This document shows, piece by piece, positions 43,235-51,461 of a stretch of 64,000 nucleotides of DNA; the first letter of the stretch is position 1; every line of letters begins with the position of its first letter. The translations under genes were made by a program, and so were the position numbers. The stretch is from an uncultured bacterium. Its GTDB lineage: Bacteria > Actinomycetota > Coriobacteriia > Coriobacteriales > Coriobacteriaceae. The notes beneath the pieces are model-generated. The model made no database searches. It was not told where the DNA came from and saw only the letters and a list, made by a program, of their open reading frames with translations. Where the stretch lies: positions 9,048-73,047 of the forward strand of contig CATWBO010000006.1 in NCBI GenBank assembly GCA_958349055.1. The letters run 5' to 3'.

Positions 43235-43275
43235 CTATTCCTCAAAAACGAAAATTATTCAGTTTTGAGGAATAG
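43235..43275. repeat. CTATTCCTCAAAA palindrome 2
   Basis: 13-bp perfect arms (43235-43247, 43263-43275) with an AT-rich loop, 27 bp upstream of the ATPase start. It overlaps the expected promoter or leader. Confidence 0.8.
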
Positions 43276-43319
43276 GCTCTATAGCGAATATACCTCACGA
43301 AAGACCGAACTGCCTTAAT

Positions 43320-43362
43320 CCTATTCCTCAAAAACGAAAATTTTTCAGTTTTGAGGAATAGG
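43320..43362. repeat. CTATTCCTCAAAA palindrome 3
   Basis: 14-bp perfect arms (43320-43333, 43349-43362). It lies about 112 bp upstream of the ATPase start and 98 bp from the biotin-ligase-like gene end. Confidence 0.8.
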
Positions 43363-43393
43363 GCGCTGGCAACCCATTCCCCAGATAGGCGAA

Positions 43394-43420
43394 ACCCTCC
43401 CCGGCACAGCCGAGGAGGGT
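43394..43420 (-). terminator. hairpin after the biotin-ligase-like gene
   Basis: ACCCTCC and GGAGGGT pair with inner CGGC/GCCG, followed on the minus strand by TTTC. The T-run is short, so termination may be weak. Confidence 0.5.
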
Positions 43421-43459
43421 CTTGTTGTCATCGCTATCTTTGAGCGCGAACGCCTCGCG

Positions 43460-44161
43460 CTACAGACCGCGAATGCGCACGGCCTCGGGCGGAAACTCTT
43501 GCTCGCCGGCATCGGTCTTGATGGTCGCGCGGCCCCAGATGTCCAGGCCCGCAAACACGCCGACCGCGAGCGGCAGGCCGTTGGGCGACACCGCCGCGAC
43601 CTGACGACCCAGCAGCGGCACCATATCGAAGTACTCACCCAGCACGGGAGCCAGCGGACCGGCAGCGCCCTGTGGCGTGTTGGCGACAACCGCCCAGGCG
43701 TCAACGCGAACGAGCACCGCCGCGACCAGCGCCTCGACCAGCACCTCGTCGCCCATATCCACGCCGAGCTCGTTCAGTGCTGTGCGCTCAACATCCACCG
43801 TCACGGCACCGAACATGCCCGCGGCACCGGCACCGCCGTTGACGGCGACGCGCGCGAGCGACGTCTCAAACGCAGGCGCGCCGCACGCGATGTCACTCGG
43901 CCACTGGATGCCCACCTTGCCGGCAAGCCCCAGGCCCGGCGTCGATGCCGTGCCCACAAGCGCGTCCATCATGCCCATCGCGGCCACAAACGGCAGGCCG
44001 TGGAAGGCATGCATGTTCACATCGGGGCGCACGACCAGCGAAAACGTCAACGACGCCTCGCCCGCGCTCCACGCGCACCAGCCCGCGGACATGCCCTCGC
44101 GGCCCGCGTCACGCGCCGCGTCGAGCTCGGCACCGGCAGCAACAGCATTCATCTCGATCAT
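43460..44161 (-). CDS. biotin--protein ligase-like protein
   Basis: This 233-residue protein resembles the catalytic domain of BirA/LplA ligases. The VGIQWPSDI segment matches the KWPNDI motif that carries the active lysine in BirA, but here Lys is replaced by Gln and Asn by Ser. The GRGRRGR biotin-binding loop is not recognisable; in its place is SAGWCAWSAGE. It lacks an N-terminal HTH. It may be a divergent ligase or a non-catalytic relative. The ATG directly follows the folP-folK stop codon, so it is coupled to folate synthesis. The substitutions make real ligase activity doubtful. Confidence 0.6.
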   Translation of the reverse strand: MIEMNAVAAGAELDAARDAGREGMSAGWCAWSAGEASLTFSLVVRPDVNMHAFHGLPFVAAMGMMDALVGTASTPGLGLAGKVGIQWPSDIACGAPAFETSLARVAVNGGAGAAGMFGAVTVDVERTALNELGVDMGDEVLVEALVAAVLVRVDAWAVVANTPQGAAGPLAPVLGEYFDMVPLLGRQVAAVSPNGLPLAVGVFAGLDIWGRATIKTDAGEQEFPPEAVRIRGL

Positions 44162-45904
44162 CTACATGCGCCCCAATTCGCCCACGATATGGCCCACGCG
44201 GTCCTCGGGCTCCTTGACCTCGACGCCGTTGTAGCGGAAGAACCGCGCCGGATCGTGCATCAGATCCTCGAGCGGCACCAGCACAAAGTCGCGCTCGCCG
44301 ATCAGCGGATGCGGCAGGCGCAGCTTTTTGCCGCCGTGGGTCTCGCCGTCCATCCACAGCAGGTCCAAGTCGATGGTGCGCGGGCCGTTGGCCTTGGCCT
44401 TTTTGGAACGGTCGCGGCCCAGCTCGGCCTCGATCTTCATGAGCTCGTCGAGCAGCACCAATGGCGCCAGCTCGGTCTTGATCTCGATGACGGCGTTGGC
44501 AAACGCGTCCTGGCGCGTCTCGTAGGCCGGCTCGCTCTCGTAGATCTTGGAGGAGTTGGACACGCAGGTGAGTGGAATCTCGGCGATCATGTCGCGTGCG
44601 GCGCGGATGTTGTCGCAGCGATGCCCCAGGTTAGAGCCCACGGCCACAAACGCACGGCGCGGCTGCGGCTTGGCAACCGCCCAGTAGCCGTTCAGGAACT
44701 GCGCAAAACCCGCGGCGTCGTGCACGCGCACGATGTTGGCACCGGCCTGGATGGCGCCCAGGCACACGCCAAACGTAGCGGCATCGCGCTCGGCGGCCTC
44801 GGTCACGCCCGAGACGGCACCCACAAAGCGCTTGCGCGATACGGCGCACATGAGCGGATAGCCCAGTGACGCCATCTTGGCAGTCTCGCGCTGGATGACG
44901 ATGTCCTCGTTGGCCGTCTTGCCAAAGCCCGGACCGGGATCGATGCAGATGCGGTCACGCGACACGCCGGCGTGGATGAGCGCGCGGGCCTGGTCGGACA
45001 GAAAGCCCATGACGCGGCGCATGATGGGCGCCGAATCGGGCAGGGTGAAGCGGCGGAGCTGCGAGGTGGGCACGTAGGCTTCCTCGCGGCGGGCGCTGCG
45101 GCGCATCATGGCGGCCAGGTGGTCATTGGGCTCCGATGCGGCCTCGGTGGCTGCGGGCGCGGCCTCGGGCGCGGGTGCGACGGTCTCGGCGGCAGTAGCC
45201 TGCTCGACGGCGGGCGCCTCCTGCTCGCTTGCGGGCTCAGACGTGGGCTCCGGTTCACCAAACGGCAACGAGGGCTGCACCACGCCGCCCGGAAGCTTGG
45301 CCTCCGGCTTAGGCTCGCCCAGCAACTTGCCGCGACGGCGACGGGCCGGCTTCTCGGCCTCGCGTGCGGCCTCGGCAGCCGCCTCGCGCGCCTTCTCGGC
45401 AACAAACGCCGCTGCCGAGGTATCGAGCTGCACCGTTGCGTGCGTGCGCGCGGGCGCGGCGACCTCGCCGGCATGCATCACGATGACGCCGCAGGTGCTC
45501 GTCTTAACAAACTCGACCATCTTGGGGTCGGTGAAGCCCGTCACGTCGTTGACAATCGAGGCGCCGCAGCGCACGGCCGCCTTGGCAACCGCCACATGAC
45601 GCGTATCGATCGAGACGATGGCGCCCTCCTTGGCCAGCGCGCGCACAACGGGCAGCACGCGGCGCGCCTCCTCGTCGGGGTTGACCGGGGTAAAACCGGG
45701 GCGCGTGGACTCGCCGCCCACGTCGATGACGTCGGCGCCGGCGTCGAGCATCGCCAGGCCATACTCGATGGCGGCATCCGGGTCGAAGTGCTCCCCGCCG
45801 TCGCTAAACGAATCGGGCGTCACGTTGAGGACGCCCATGATGCGCGGACGGTCAAAGCTGAGCTCGTACTTTCCGCACCGCCATGTCTTGCTGTCGTTCG
45901 CCAT
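44162..45904 (-). CDS. folP-folK: fused dihydropteroate synthase and HPPK
   Basis: A 580-residue fusion. The N-terminal DHPS has PRIMGVLNVTPDSFSDGG, DVGGESTRPG, IVNDVTGF and VMHA, then the conserved DPGPGFGKT and the RVHDAAG end. A block of about 135 residues rich in Ala, Glu, Pro and Arg (from about PARTHATV to SEPNDHLAAMMRRSARR) is inserted in the middle of the barrel, just after VMHA. HPPK follows from ~420 (AFVAVGSNLGHRCDNIRAA, YETRQDAFANAVIEI, GPRTIDLDLLWMDG and LPHPLIGERDFVLVPL). The two consecutive folate steps are in one chain. The ATG at 45904 is chosen because AGGAGG lies six bases before it; ATG 45910 is too close. Confidence 0.92.
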   Translation of the reverse strand: MANDSKTWRCGKYELSFDRPRIMGVLNVTPDSFSDGGEHFDPDAAIEYGLAMLDAGADVIDVGGESTRPGFTPVNPDEEARRVLPVVRALAKEGAIVSIDTRHVAVAKAAVRCGASIVNDVTGFTDPKMVEFVKTSTCGVIVMHAGEVAAPARTHATVQLDTSAAAFVAEKAREAAAEAAREAEKPARRRRGKLLGEPKPEAKLPGGVVQPSLPFGEPEPTSEPASEQEAPAVEQATAAETVAPAPEAAPAATEAASEPNDHLAAMMRRSARREEAYVPTSQLRRFTLPDSAPIMRRVMGFLSDQARALIHAGVSRDRICIDPGPGFGKTANEDIVIQRETAKMASLGYPLMCAVSRKRFVGAVSGVTEAAERDAATFGVCLGAIQAGANIVRVHDAAGFAQFLNGYWAVAKPQPRRAFVAVGSNLGHRCDNIRAARDMIAEIPLTCVSNSSKIYESEPAYETRQDAFANAVIEIKTELAPLVLLDELMKIEAELGRDRSKKAKANGPRTIDLDLLWMDGETHGGKKLRLPHPLIGERDFVLVPLEDLMHDPARFFRYNGVEVKEPEDRVGHIVGELGRM

Positions 45905-45999
45905 GAACATCCTCCTAAAATGCCCACGCCGCCGAGCTTGGGGGGCTGGCGGCGGGGTCGCTTTGCACTCAGTCTTTCTATTGTATCCGCGCGCGCGGG

Positions 46000-46752
46000 C
46001 TAGAACGCAAACGCGGCCGCGATGTCGCAAGAAATCAGCAGGTCGGCATTTGCATCCTGATCGGTGGGAGCAAGGTTGCATATGGCCAGCGTATCGCCGG
46101 TAAAGTATCGCGTAAGGCCTGCCGCCGGATACACCACGAGCGAGGTTCCGCCCACGACAAGGGCATCGGCCGCGGCGATGGCGGCAACGGCACCGGTCAA
46201 CACGTGCTCGTCGAGCGGCTCTTCGTAGAGCACCACGTCGGGCTTGATGCGGCCGCCGCATGCGGGACACACGGGCACGCCCGCGGCGTCCTCATGCTCG
46301 CGCAAGCAAATCCACTCGGCGCTATAGACCGCGCCGCACGCCTGACAAATGTTGCGGTGGACCGAGCCGTGCAGCTCAAACACGCGCTCCGAGCCAGCCA
46401 TCTGGTGCAGGCCATCGATGTTTTGCGTCACCACGGCGTCGAGCCTGCCGGCGCGCTCCAGTTCGGCCAGCTTAGTGTGGCAGCGGTTGGGCTTGGCGTT
46501 AAGGGCGATCATCTTGGTTCGGTAGAAGTCGAAAAACTCCGCCGGGTGCGCCTCGTAAAAGCCATGCGAGAGCATGGTCTCGGGCGGATAGGCAAACTGC
46601 TGGTGATACAGGCCGTCTACGCTGCGGAAATCGGGAATGCCGCTTGCCGTGGAAACGCCCGCGCCGCCAAAGAACACCACATGGTTATGGGTTTCGAACA
46701 GCTCCGCCAGCGCGGCGGAGGCCTGCTTGGGGTCCGATATTGCCTGCGTCAT
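46000..46752 (-). CDS. SIR2-family NAD-dependent protein deacylase
   Basis: This 250-residue sirtuin has the NAD-binding GGAGVSTASGIPDFRS, TQNIDGLH, catalytic His in ELHGSV, and a zinc site CQAC ... CPAC. The GTSLVVYPAAG motif that closes the Rossmann fold is also present. It removes acyl groups from lysine using NAD. An Asn in TQNID and the YxxR-type pair (FYRTK region) are consistent with a desuccinylase/deacetylase, but specificity cannot be told. GGAGG precedes the ATG at 46752; the frame is open 16 codons upstream. It is divergent from the exonuclease III gene. Confidence 0.92.
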   Translation of the reverse strand: MTQAISDPKQASAALAELFETHNHVVFFGGAGVSTASGIPDFRSVDGLYHQQFAYPPETMLSHGFYEAHPAEFFDFYRTKMIALNAKPNRCHTKLAELERAGRLDAVVTQNIDGLHQMAGSERVFELHGSVHRNICQACGAVYSAEWICLREHEDAAGVPVCPACGGRIKPDVVLYEEPLDEHVLTGAVAAIAAADALVVGGTSLVVYPAAGLTRYFTGDTLAICNLAPTDQDANADLLISCDIAAAFAF

Positions 46753-46865
46753 ATATGTCCTCCGTCCGTGTCTTCGGGACGGCGGCGTTCGCACTATCAC
46801 TCGCGGACTCCGCCCCGCTCTTGTTGCGTTAATCTTAAGCCTGCCAACCCCGTCGAAAGGACACC

Positions 46866-47684
46866 ATGCCTCAGACTTACACTTTCGCCTCGTGGAACGT
46901 CAACGGCCTGCGCGCCGTGCTCAAAAAAGACCCGAGCTTTATCCAGATCGCGCAGGAACTCAACGTCGATATCCTAGCGCTGCAGGAAACCAAGCTGCAG
47001 GAGGGCCAGGTCGATATCAACCTGCCCGGCTATCACCAAACCTGGAGCTACGCCGAGCGCAAGGGCTACTCGGGCACCGCGGTCTTTAGCCGCCAGGAAC
47101 CGCTGCGCGTGCTGCGCGCCGACGCGCTGCTGCCCTACGCCGGTGAAGGCGAGGCAGCCGAGCTCGTTGCCCAAGCCGCGACCGAGGGCCGCGTCTGCGC
47201 GCTCGAGTTCGACAAGTTTTGGTTTGTGGACGTCTATACGCCCAACGCCCAAAATGAGCTCGCGCGCATCGATGTACGCATGGCATGGGACGATGCCTAC
47301 CGCGGCTTTTTGACAGGCCTCGAGCGCGAGACCGGCAAACCCGTCGTGACCTGCGGCGACTTTAACGTGGCGCACGAGGAGATCGACCTTAAGAACCCCA
47401 AGTCCAACCGCGGCAACGCAGGCTTTTCGGACGAAGAGCGCGGTAAGTTCACCGAGCTACTCAACGCCGGCTTTACCGATACCTGGCGCACGGCAAACCC
47501 GGACGTCGAGGGCGTCTACAGCTGGTGGAGCTACCGTTTTAATGCCCGTAAGAACAACGCCGGCTGGCGCATCGACTACTTCTTGGTAAGCGACGCAATC
47601 GCTGCCAACGTGCGCGACACCGGCATCCGCGGCGACATCTTCGGCAGCGACCACTGCCCCGTCACCCTCACGCTGGAGCTCTAA
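46866..47684 (+). CDS. xthA: exodeoxyribonuclease III (ExoA/XthA family)
   Basis: A 272-residue endonuclease/exonuclease/phosphatase-fold enzyme acting on abasic sites. Visible motifs are ASWNVNGLRA, LQETKL (metal-binding Glu), YTPNAQNEL, CGDFNVAHEEIDL (catalytic Asp and Asn), WSYR, WRIDYFLVS and GSDHCPVTLTL (catalytic His). AAAGG sits upstream of the ATG. Length and motifs fit the gram-positive ExoA type. Confidence 0.94.
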   Translation: MPQTYTFASWNVNGLRAVLKKDPSFIQIAQELNVDILALQETKLQEGQVDINLPGYHQTWSYAERKGYSGTAVFSRQEPLRVLRADALLPYAGEGEAAELVAQAATEGRVCALEFDKFWFVDVYTPNAQNELARIDVRMAWDDAYRGFLTGLERETGKPVVTCGDFNVAHEEIDLKNPKSNRGNAGFSDEERGKFTELLNAGFTDTWRTANPDVEGVYSWWSYRFNARKNNAGWRIDYFLVSDAIAANVRDTGIRGDIFGSDHCPVTLTLEL

Positions 47685-47689
47685 ACCCA

Positions 47690-47757
47690 AATGGTCCCTC
47701 GGTGACGGAGGAAAACGGATCATTTTGGCCTCGTGGGGCATCCGCGTGGCCCGTCTG
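47690..47757. repeat. CCGTTTTCCTCC module, inverted copy
   Basis: GGTGACGGAGGAAAACGGAT near 47701 followed by CATTTTGG is the inverse of the module at 18585-18615 and 25422-25458. A further copy with ACGAGGGAAACGGGCCATTT is between elements D and E at about 47942-47965. Confidence 0.55.
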
Positions 47758-47915
47758 CCACGAAACACGCCTATCTACTACGTTTAAGCCGTCACCCTCA
47801 ACCACAGCAAACAACGCAAAAAGAAAACCGCAGGTAGAAAGCCTGCGGTTTTTCATAAAACGCGGTTATGGTCGGGGGTATCGACTTAAACGTAGTAGAT
47901 AGGCCACTTTCGTGG
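47758..47915. repeat. ~155-bp nested hairpin element, copy D
   Basis: Outer arms of 31 bp (47758-47788 and 47885-47915, two or three mismatches) with core CCTATCTACTACGTTTAAG, the same subtype as copy B. The inner CCCTCAACCACAG / GGTTATGGTCGGGGG pair and an ACCGCAGGT/ACCTGCGGT hairpin are kept. Confidence 0.7.
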
Positions 47916-48004
47916 CGAGCACTCCCAACCGATCCCTTGAGGACGAGGGAAACGGGCCATTTTTAGCCTTCTGGGGCCGTGACGCCCATCATATGAGTCG
48001 CTCG

Positions 48005-48164
48005 TTTCAAAACTATGCCGGTTTACGGGGCTGAATCGCGGATTCCCAACCATACGCAATTCATGCAAAATAAAACCGCAGGTAGACAGCGTGCCCTTTT
48101 TCGAAAAATGCCGGTATGGTCGGCCTGCGCCAATCTAGCCCCGTAAACCGGCAAGGTTTTGAAA
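48005..48164. repeat. ~155-bp nested hairpin element, copy E
   Basis: Outer arms of 28 bp (48005-48032 and 48137-48164, two mismatches) with core GCCGGTTTACGGGGCT, the same subtype as copy A. The inner TCCCAACCATACGC / GGTATGGTCGG pair is kept. Together D and E repeat, in inverted order, the arrangement of A and B. Confidence 0.7.
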
Positions 48165-48207
48165 TGACACCAAAGCAGTATTGATTCTCGCCCCGGTGCA
48201 AGCGGCC

Positions 48208-48921
48208 CTACAGCCCGTACTTTACGACAACGCGATTGATGCGACGGCACCAGGGTTTGTACAGGGCAGCCAAAAACACGCAGGTCGCAAGGCCGTGGGT
48301 AATATCGAACGGCACCGCCGTCGCAAGACGCGCCATGGCACCCGCCCAGGTAAGCGGCTGCACAAAACCGATGATGTCATAAGCGTTGATCACGATGCCA
48401 TACAGCAGACCCGAGGCGAAGCCATACGCCAGCAGCGCCGGCATGCGCACAGTGCCGTCGACGCGGTCGAACGCACCCGCGTGCGCCAGCGCACCACCGA
48501 TATAGCCCACCAGACCCCAGGCATACATCTGCCACGGCGTCCACATACCCTGGCCAAAAAAGAAGTTGCTGGTCAGAGCGGCCAGCGCACCGACCATAAA
48601 GCCATTACGACGGCCAAGTGTCGCCCCTGCAATAATGGCGATGGCACTCACCGGCTTAAAGTCGGGAATGGGCCCAAACAGGATGCGCCCCGCCGCCGCC
48701 AACGCCGCCAACACCAGCGTGGGCATAATCTGACGCAGGCCCGGACGCGATGCCTCGTAACCCGCAAAAAACAGCGCGAGCACCAGCGCCACCACAACCA
48801 GCATGGCAAGCGCCGCCTGCTCAACGCCCGCCACCAGCGCAGCAGCCATCACCATCGGCACCGCCAGCAGAAGCGGGATCTCCAGTTTTGCGAGCAGGCG
48901 CGCGACGCGATAATCCGTCAT
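48208..48921 (-). CDS. ECF transporter substrate-binding (S) component
   Basis: A 237-residue membrane protein with about six helices, in the ECF S-component form. The region FGPIPDFKPVSAIAIIAGATLGRRNGFMVGALAALTSNFFFGQGMWTPWQMYAWGLVGYIGG is the typical substrate-loop area (quoted in outline; positions ~80-145). The operon order duplicated ATPase, T component, S component resembles the unassigned Bifidobacterium BL0693-BL0695 group and CblT-type systems, so a cobalamin precursor or another vitamin is possible. The substrate cannot be read from the sequence. It starts 4 bp after the ATPase stop. Confidence 0.85.
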   Translation of the reverse strand: MTDYRVARLLAKLEIPLLLAVPMVMAAALVAGVEQAALAMLVVVALVLALFFAGYEASRPGLRQIMPTLVLAALAAAGRILFGPIPDFKPVSAIAIIAGATLGRRNGFMVGALAALTSNFFFGQGMWTPWQMYAWGLVGYIGGALAHAGAFDRVDGTVRMPALLAYGFASGLLYGIVINAYDIIGFVQPLTWAGAMARLATAVPFDITHGLATCVFLAALYKPWCRRINRVVVKYGL

Positions 48922-48925
48922 CCCA

Positions 48926-50377
48926 TCACGCCCTATAAAACACGTTGTCGGCAAAGAAGTCGGCCGGCGGCTCCATGCAGGCAATCTCGCCGTCGAACAT
49001 CATGGCGACGTCGTCGGCCACCTGCTCGGCAAAGTCCAGATCGTGCGTGGCCATGATGACGGTGCCGCCGGCCTTCGCGTGGTCGCGCAGGGCGTGGGCG
49101 ATGATGCGGCGGCTGGCCAGGTCCAAGCCCTTGGTGGGCTCGTCGAGCAGCAGCAGTTCGGGGCCAATCAGCAGCAGCTTTGCCAACGCAAGCAACTGGC
49201 GCTGGCCGCCCGAAAGGTCGTACGGATGACGCACCTCCAAGCCCGCCAACCCCAAGCGCGCCGCCTGCTCCTGCGCCGCGACCTCGTCATATCCGCAGGT
49301 CGAAGCCCATTCCATCAGCTCATCGTGCACCGTCTCGGCAACCAGCAATGCCTTGGGGTTTTGCGGCAGCAATGCCGCCGAAGCCGCCCCACGCATCATG
49401 CGACCGCGCTGCAGTTTGGCCGTCTTGGCCAGCACCGAGAGCATCGTCGACTTACCGCAGCCGTTACCGCCCACAATCGCATGTACCGCGCCAGCCGAAA
49501 ACGCCACATCGAGCCCGCGCAGCACCCATCCGGTCGCACGGTCGTAGCGAAACCAGCCCTCGCGGATAGCCGCCACACCCGGCGCCGCCCCCGGCGCAGA
49601 CTGGCAAGCGTCCAACGTCAAAAGCCCCTCACGACCACACAAACTTGTGAGGTCAGCCACTTCGCAAACGCGGCCACCCTCAATCCGGTACGCGCACGTC
49701 GCATATTCGAGCATCGGACGCGGCTGGTGCGTTGCCACGACCACCGTACAACCCAACTCGCGGTTCACGCGAAACAGCGCGTGCAGAAAATTCTTCTCGG
49801 CAACGGGATCGAGCTGAGACGTGGGCTCATCGAGCAGCAGCACGCGCGGGCGGAGCGCCAGAACGGCCGCCAGCGACAGTAGCTGTTTGCGACCTCCCGA
49901 AAGCGTGTCGGTATCGCGGTGGAGCCAATCCTCCAACCCAAAGAAATAGCTAGTCTCGGCAACACGGCGGCGCATCTCGTCGCGCGACACACCCAGATTT
50001 TCCAGGCCAAACGCCATCTCGTGCCACACGGTCTCGCACACGATCTGGTTCTCGGGGTCCTGAAACACGTAGCTCACGCGCTCCGCAGACGCGCGCACGT
50101 CCATGTCGGCAACGTCCTCGCCCAGCACACGCAGCTCGCCAGCGCGCTCGCCCGCCGGGGCGATCTCGGGCTTGAGCAGCGAGAGCAGCGTCGACTTACC
50201 CGATCCGGTACCACCAACCAGCAGCGCAAACGCACCTTGGGGAACAGACCAGTCGAGCCCCTCGAGCACCGGTGCCCCGGCACCGGGATAGGCAAAACTC
50301 AGGCCTCGCACCTCAATCGCCGGCACATCCGAATCGCACGCCGCACCCGACACCGAGTCCCCATCCAACCGAGCCAT
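48926..50377 (-). CDS. ECF transporter duplicated ATPase (EcfA1-EcfA2 fusion)
   Basis: This 483-residue protein has two complete ABC ATPase domains. The first has Walker A VGGTGSGKST, Q-loop VFQDPENQI, signature LSGGRKQ and Walker B LLLDEPTSQLD. The second has VGGNGCGKST, LSGGQRQ and LLLDEPTKGLD with H-loop MATHDLD. The PENQI motif marks the ECF/cobalt-type ATPases. It energises the T and S components in the same operon. The ATG shares one base with the EcfT stop (TGATG). Confidence 0.92.
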   Translation of the reverse strand: MARLDGDSVSGAACDSDVPAIEVRGLSFAYPGAGAPVLEGLDWSVPQGAFALLVGGTGSGKSTLLSLLKPEIAPAGERAGELRVLGEDVADMDVRASAERVSYVFQDPENQIVCETVWHEMAFGLENLGVSRDEMRRRVAETSYFFGLEDWLHRDTDTLSGGRKQLLSLAAVLALRPRVLLLDEPTSQLDPVAEKNFLHALFRVNRELGCTVVVATHQPRPMLEYATCAYRIEGGRVCEVADLTSLCGREGLLTLDACQSAPGAAPGVAAIREGWFRYDRATGWVLRGLDVAFSAGAVHAIVGGNGCGKSTMLSVLAKTAKLQRGRMMRGAASAALLPQNPKALLVAETVHDELMEWASTCGYDEVAAQEQAARLGLAGLEVRHPYDLSGGQRQLLALAKLLLIGPELLLLDEPTKGLDLASRRIIAHALRDHAKAGGTVIMATHDLDFAEQVADDVAMMFDGEIACMEPPADFFADNVFYRA

Positions 50378-51264
50378 CAGCCAAACCTCTTCTCGTCAAT
50401 CGCGCGCAGCACGCAAGGCAGCGCCATCCAGGCAGCGTACACAACATAGCCCGGCCACGGCGCGGGCACCGAGAGCTGCGGGTAAAACGAATACTGCGTC
50501 GTCGCAATCCACGCCACCGCCACGGCAACCGCGCCAAACAACGCCAGCCCCACCAGCGCAACAACATCGCCGCGTCCAAGCCGGTACCGCGCATACGTCG
50601 TACGACGCGTCGCGGCGCCCCACCCGCGCGAGCGCATGGCGTCCGCACGCTCAAGCGAATCTTCCATGCCCCAGCCCATCAGCACGCTCGACGCCCGCAG
50701 GCGCGATCGCACGGGATCGATGGGTGCACGCCCCGGCATATCGATCGCGTCCTGCACCGCCAGCACCGTGCGGCCGCGGCGCAAAAACTGTGGAATAAGC
50801 CGCATGCACATCGAGATCATGAGAGCAATCACCGGCGCGGCGTTACCCAAAAGCGCCAGCACCTTGTCGTACTCGAGCATCGAAGCAGCAGCCTCAAACC
50901 ACAGCACGCTCGCCACAAATAGCCCGCCCATGCACAGGCCATACACCATGCTTTCCAAATACACCGCACGCATACCGATGCGGAGCAGCTCCGTCGAACC
51001 CGAGGCGCTGAACAGCGGGTTTACCAGCGCGATAATCAAGATCACCGGCAGCTGCCAGCGAAGCGCACCCAGCGTACGCGCCGCCCCGCGGGTCGCAAAG
51101 CCATACGCCAGCCCGCCCGCGAGCGACAGCACAATGAGCACCGGCTGCATCGAGAACATGGTAAGCCCCAGCGTCAGCACTATATAGAGTGCCGGCACCG
51201 CCGGATGCGACATCGAGAATGCCGCGACCGGCTCGGCGGCAGCCCCCTCTTGCATGTTGTCCAT
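50377..51264 (-). CDS. ecfT: ECF transporter T component
   Basis: A 295-residue membrane protein with five or six helices. The two coupling-helix motifs of EcfT are visible as DAIDMPG-RAPIDPVRSR and ERADAMRSRGWG, which bind the ATPases. It is the first gene of the operon and joins the S component to the duplicated ATPase. The ATG at 51264 has GGAGGG 5 nt upstream; a GTG at 51270 is less likely. The gene is divergent from glmU with a 197-bp shared promoter region. Confidence 0.9.
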   Translation of the reverse strand: MDNMQEGAAAEPVAAFSMSHPAVPALYIVLTLGLTMFSMQPVLIVLSLAGGLAYGFATRGAARTLGALRWQLPVILIIALVNPLFSASGSTELLRIGMRAVYLESMVYGLCMGGLFVASVLWFEAAASMLEYDKVLALLGNAAPVIALMISMCMRLIPQFLRRGRTVLAVQDAIDMPGRAPIDPVRSRLRASSVLMGWGMEDSLERADAMRSRGWGAATRRTTYARYRLGRGDVVALVGLALFGAVAVAVAWIATTQYSFYPQLSVPAPWPGYVVYAAWMALPCVLRAIDEKRFG

Positions 51265-51461
51265 GGGCACCCTCCGCCCCTCTACTCAAACATCGACGCC
51301 AAGCCGCCAGCACCGCCCGCAAGCAGCACAAACGCCGAGCCGGCAGCCCAAACCTCGGCCGTGGCGCGCCAATCGTTACGCGCTCATCATATGCCTGCGG
51401 TATCATATTGCGCCGTGTATCGTTTCCAAACGCACGTCTCTATAACGTAACAGGAGATCAC

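Noticed and set aside
45905..46270. N-terminal extension of FolP-FolK
   Set aside because: The sequence is Arg/Cys-rich and overlaps the sirtuin gene in another frame. AGGAGG fits the ATG at 45904.
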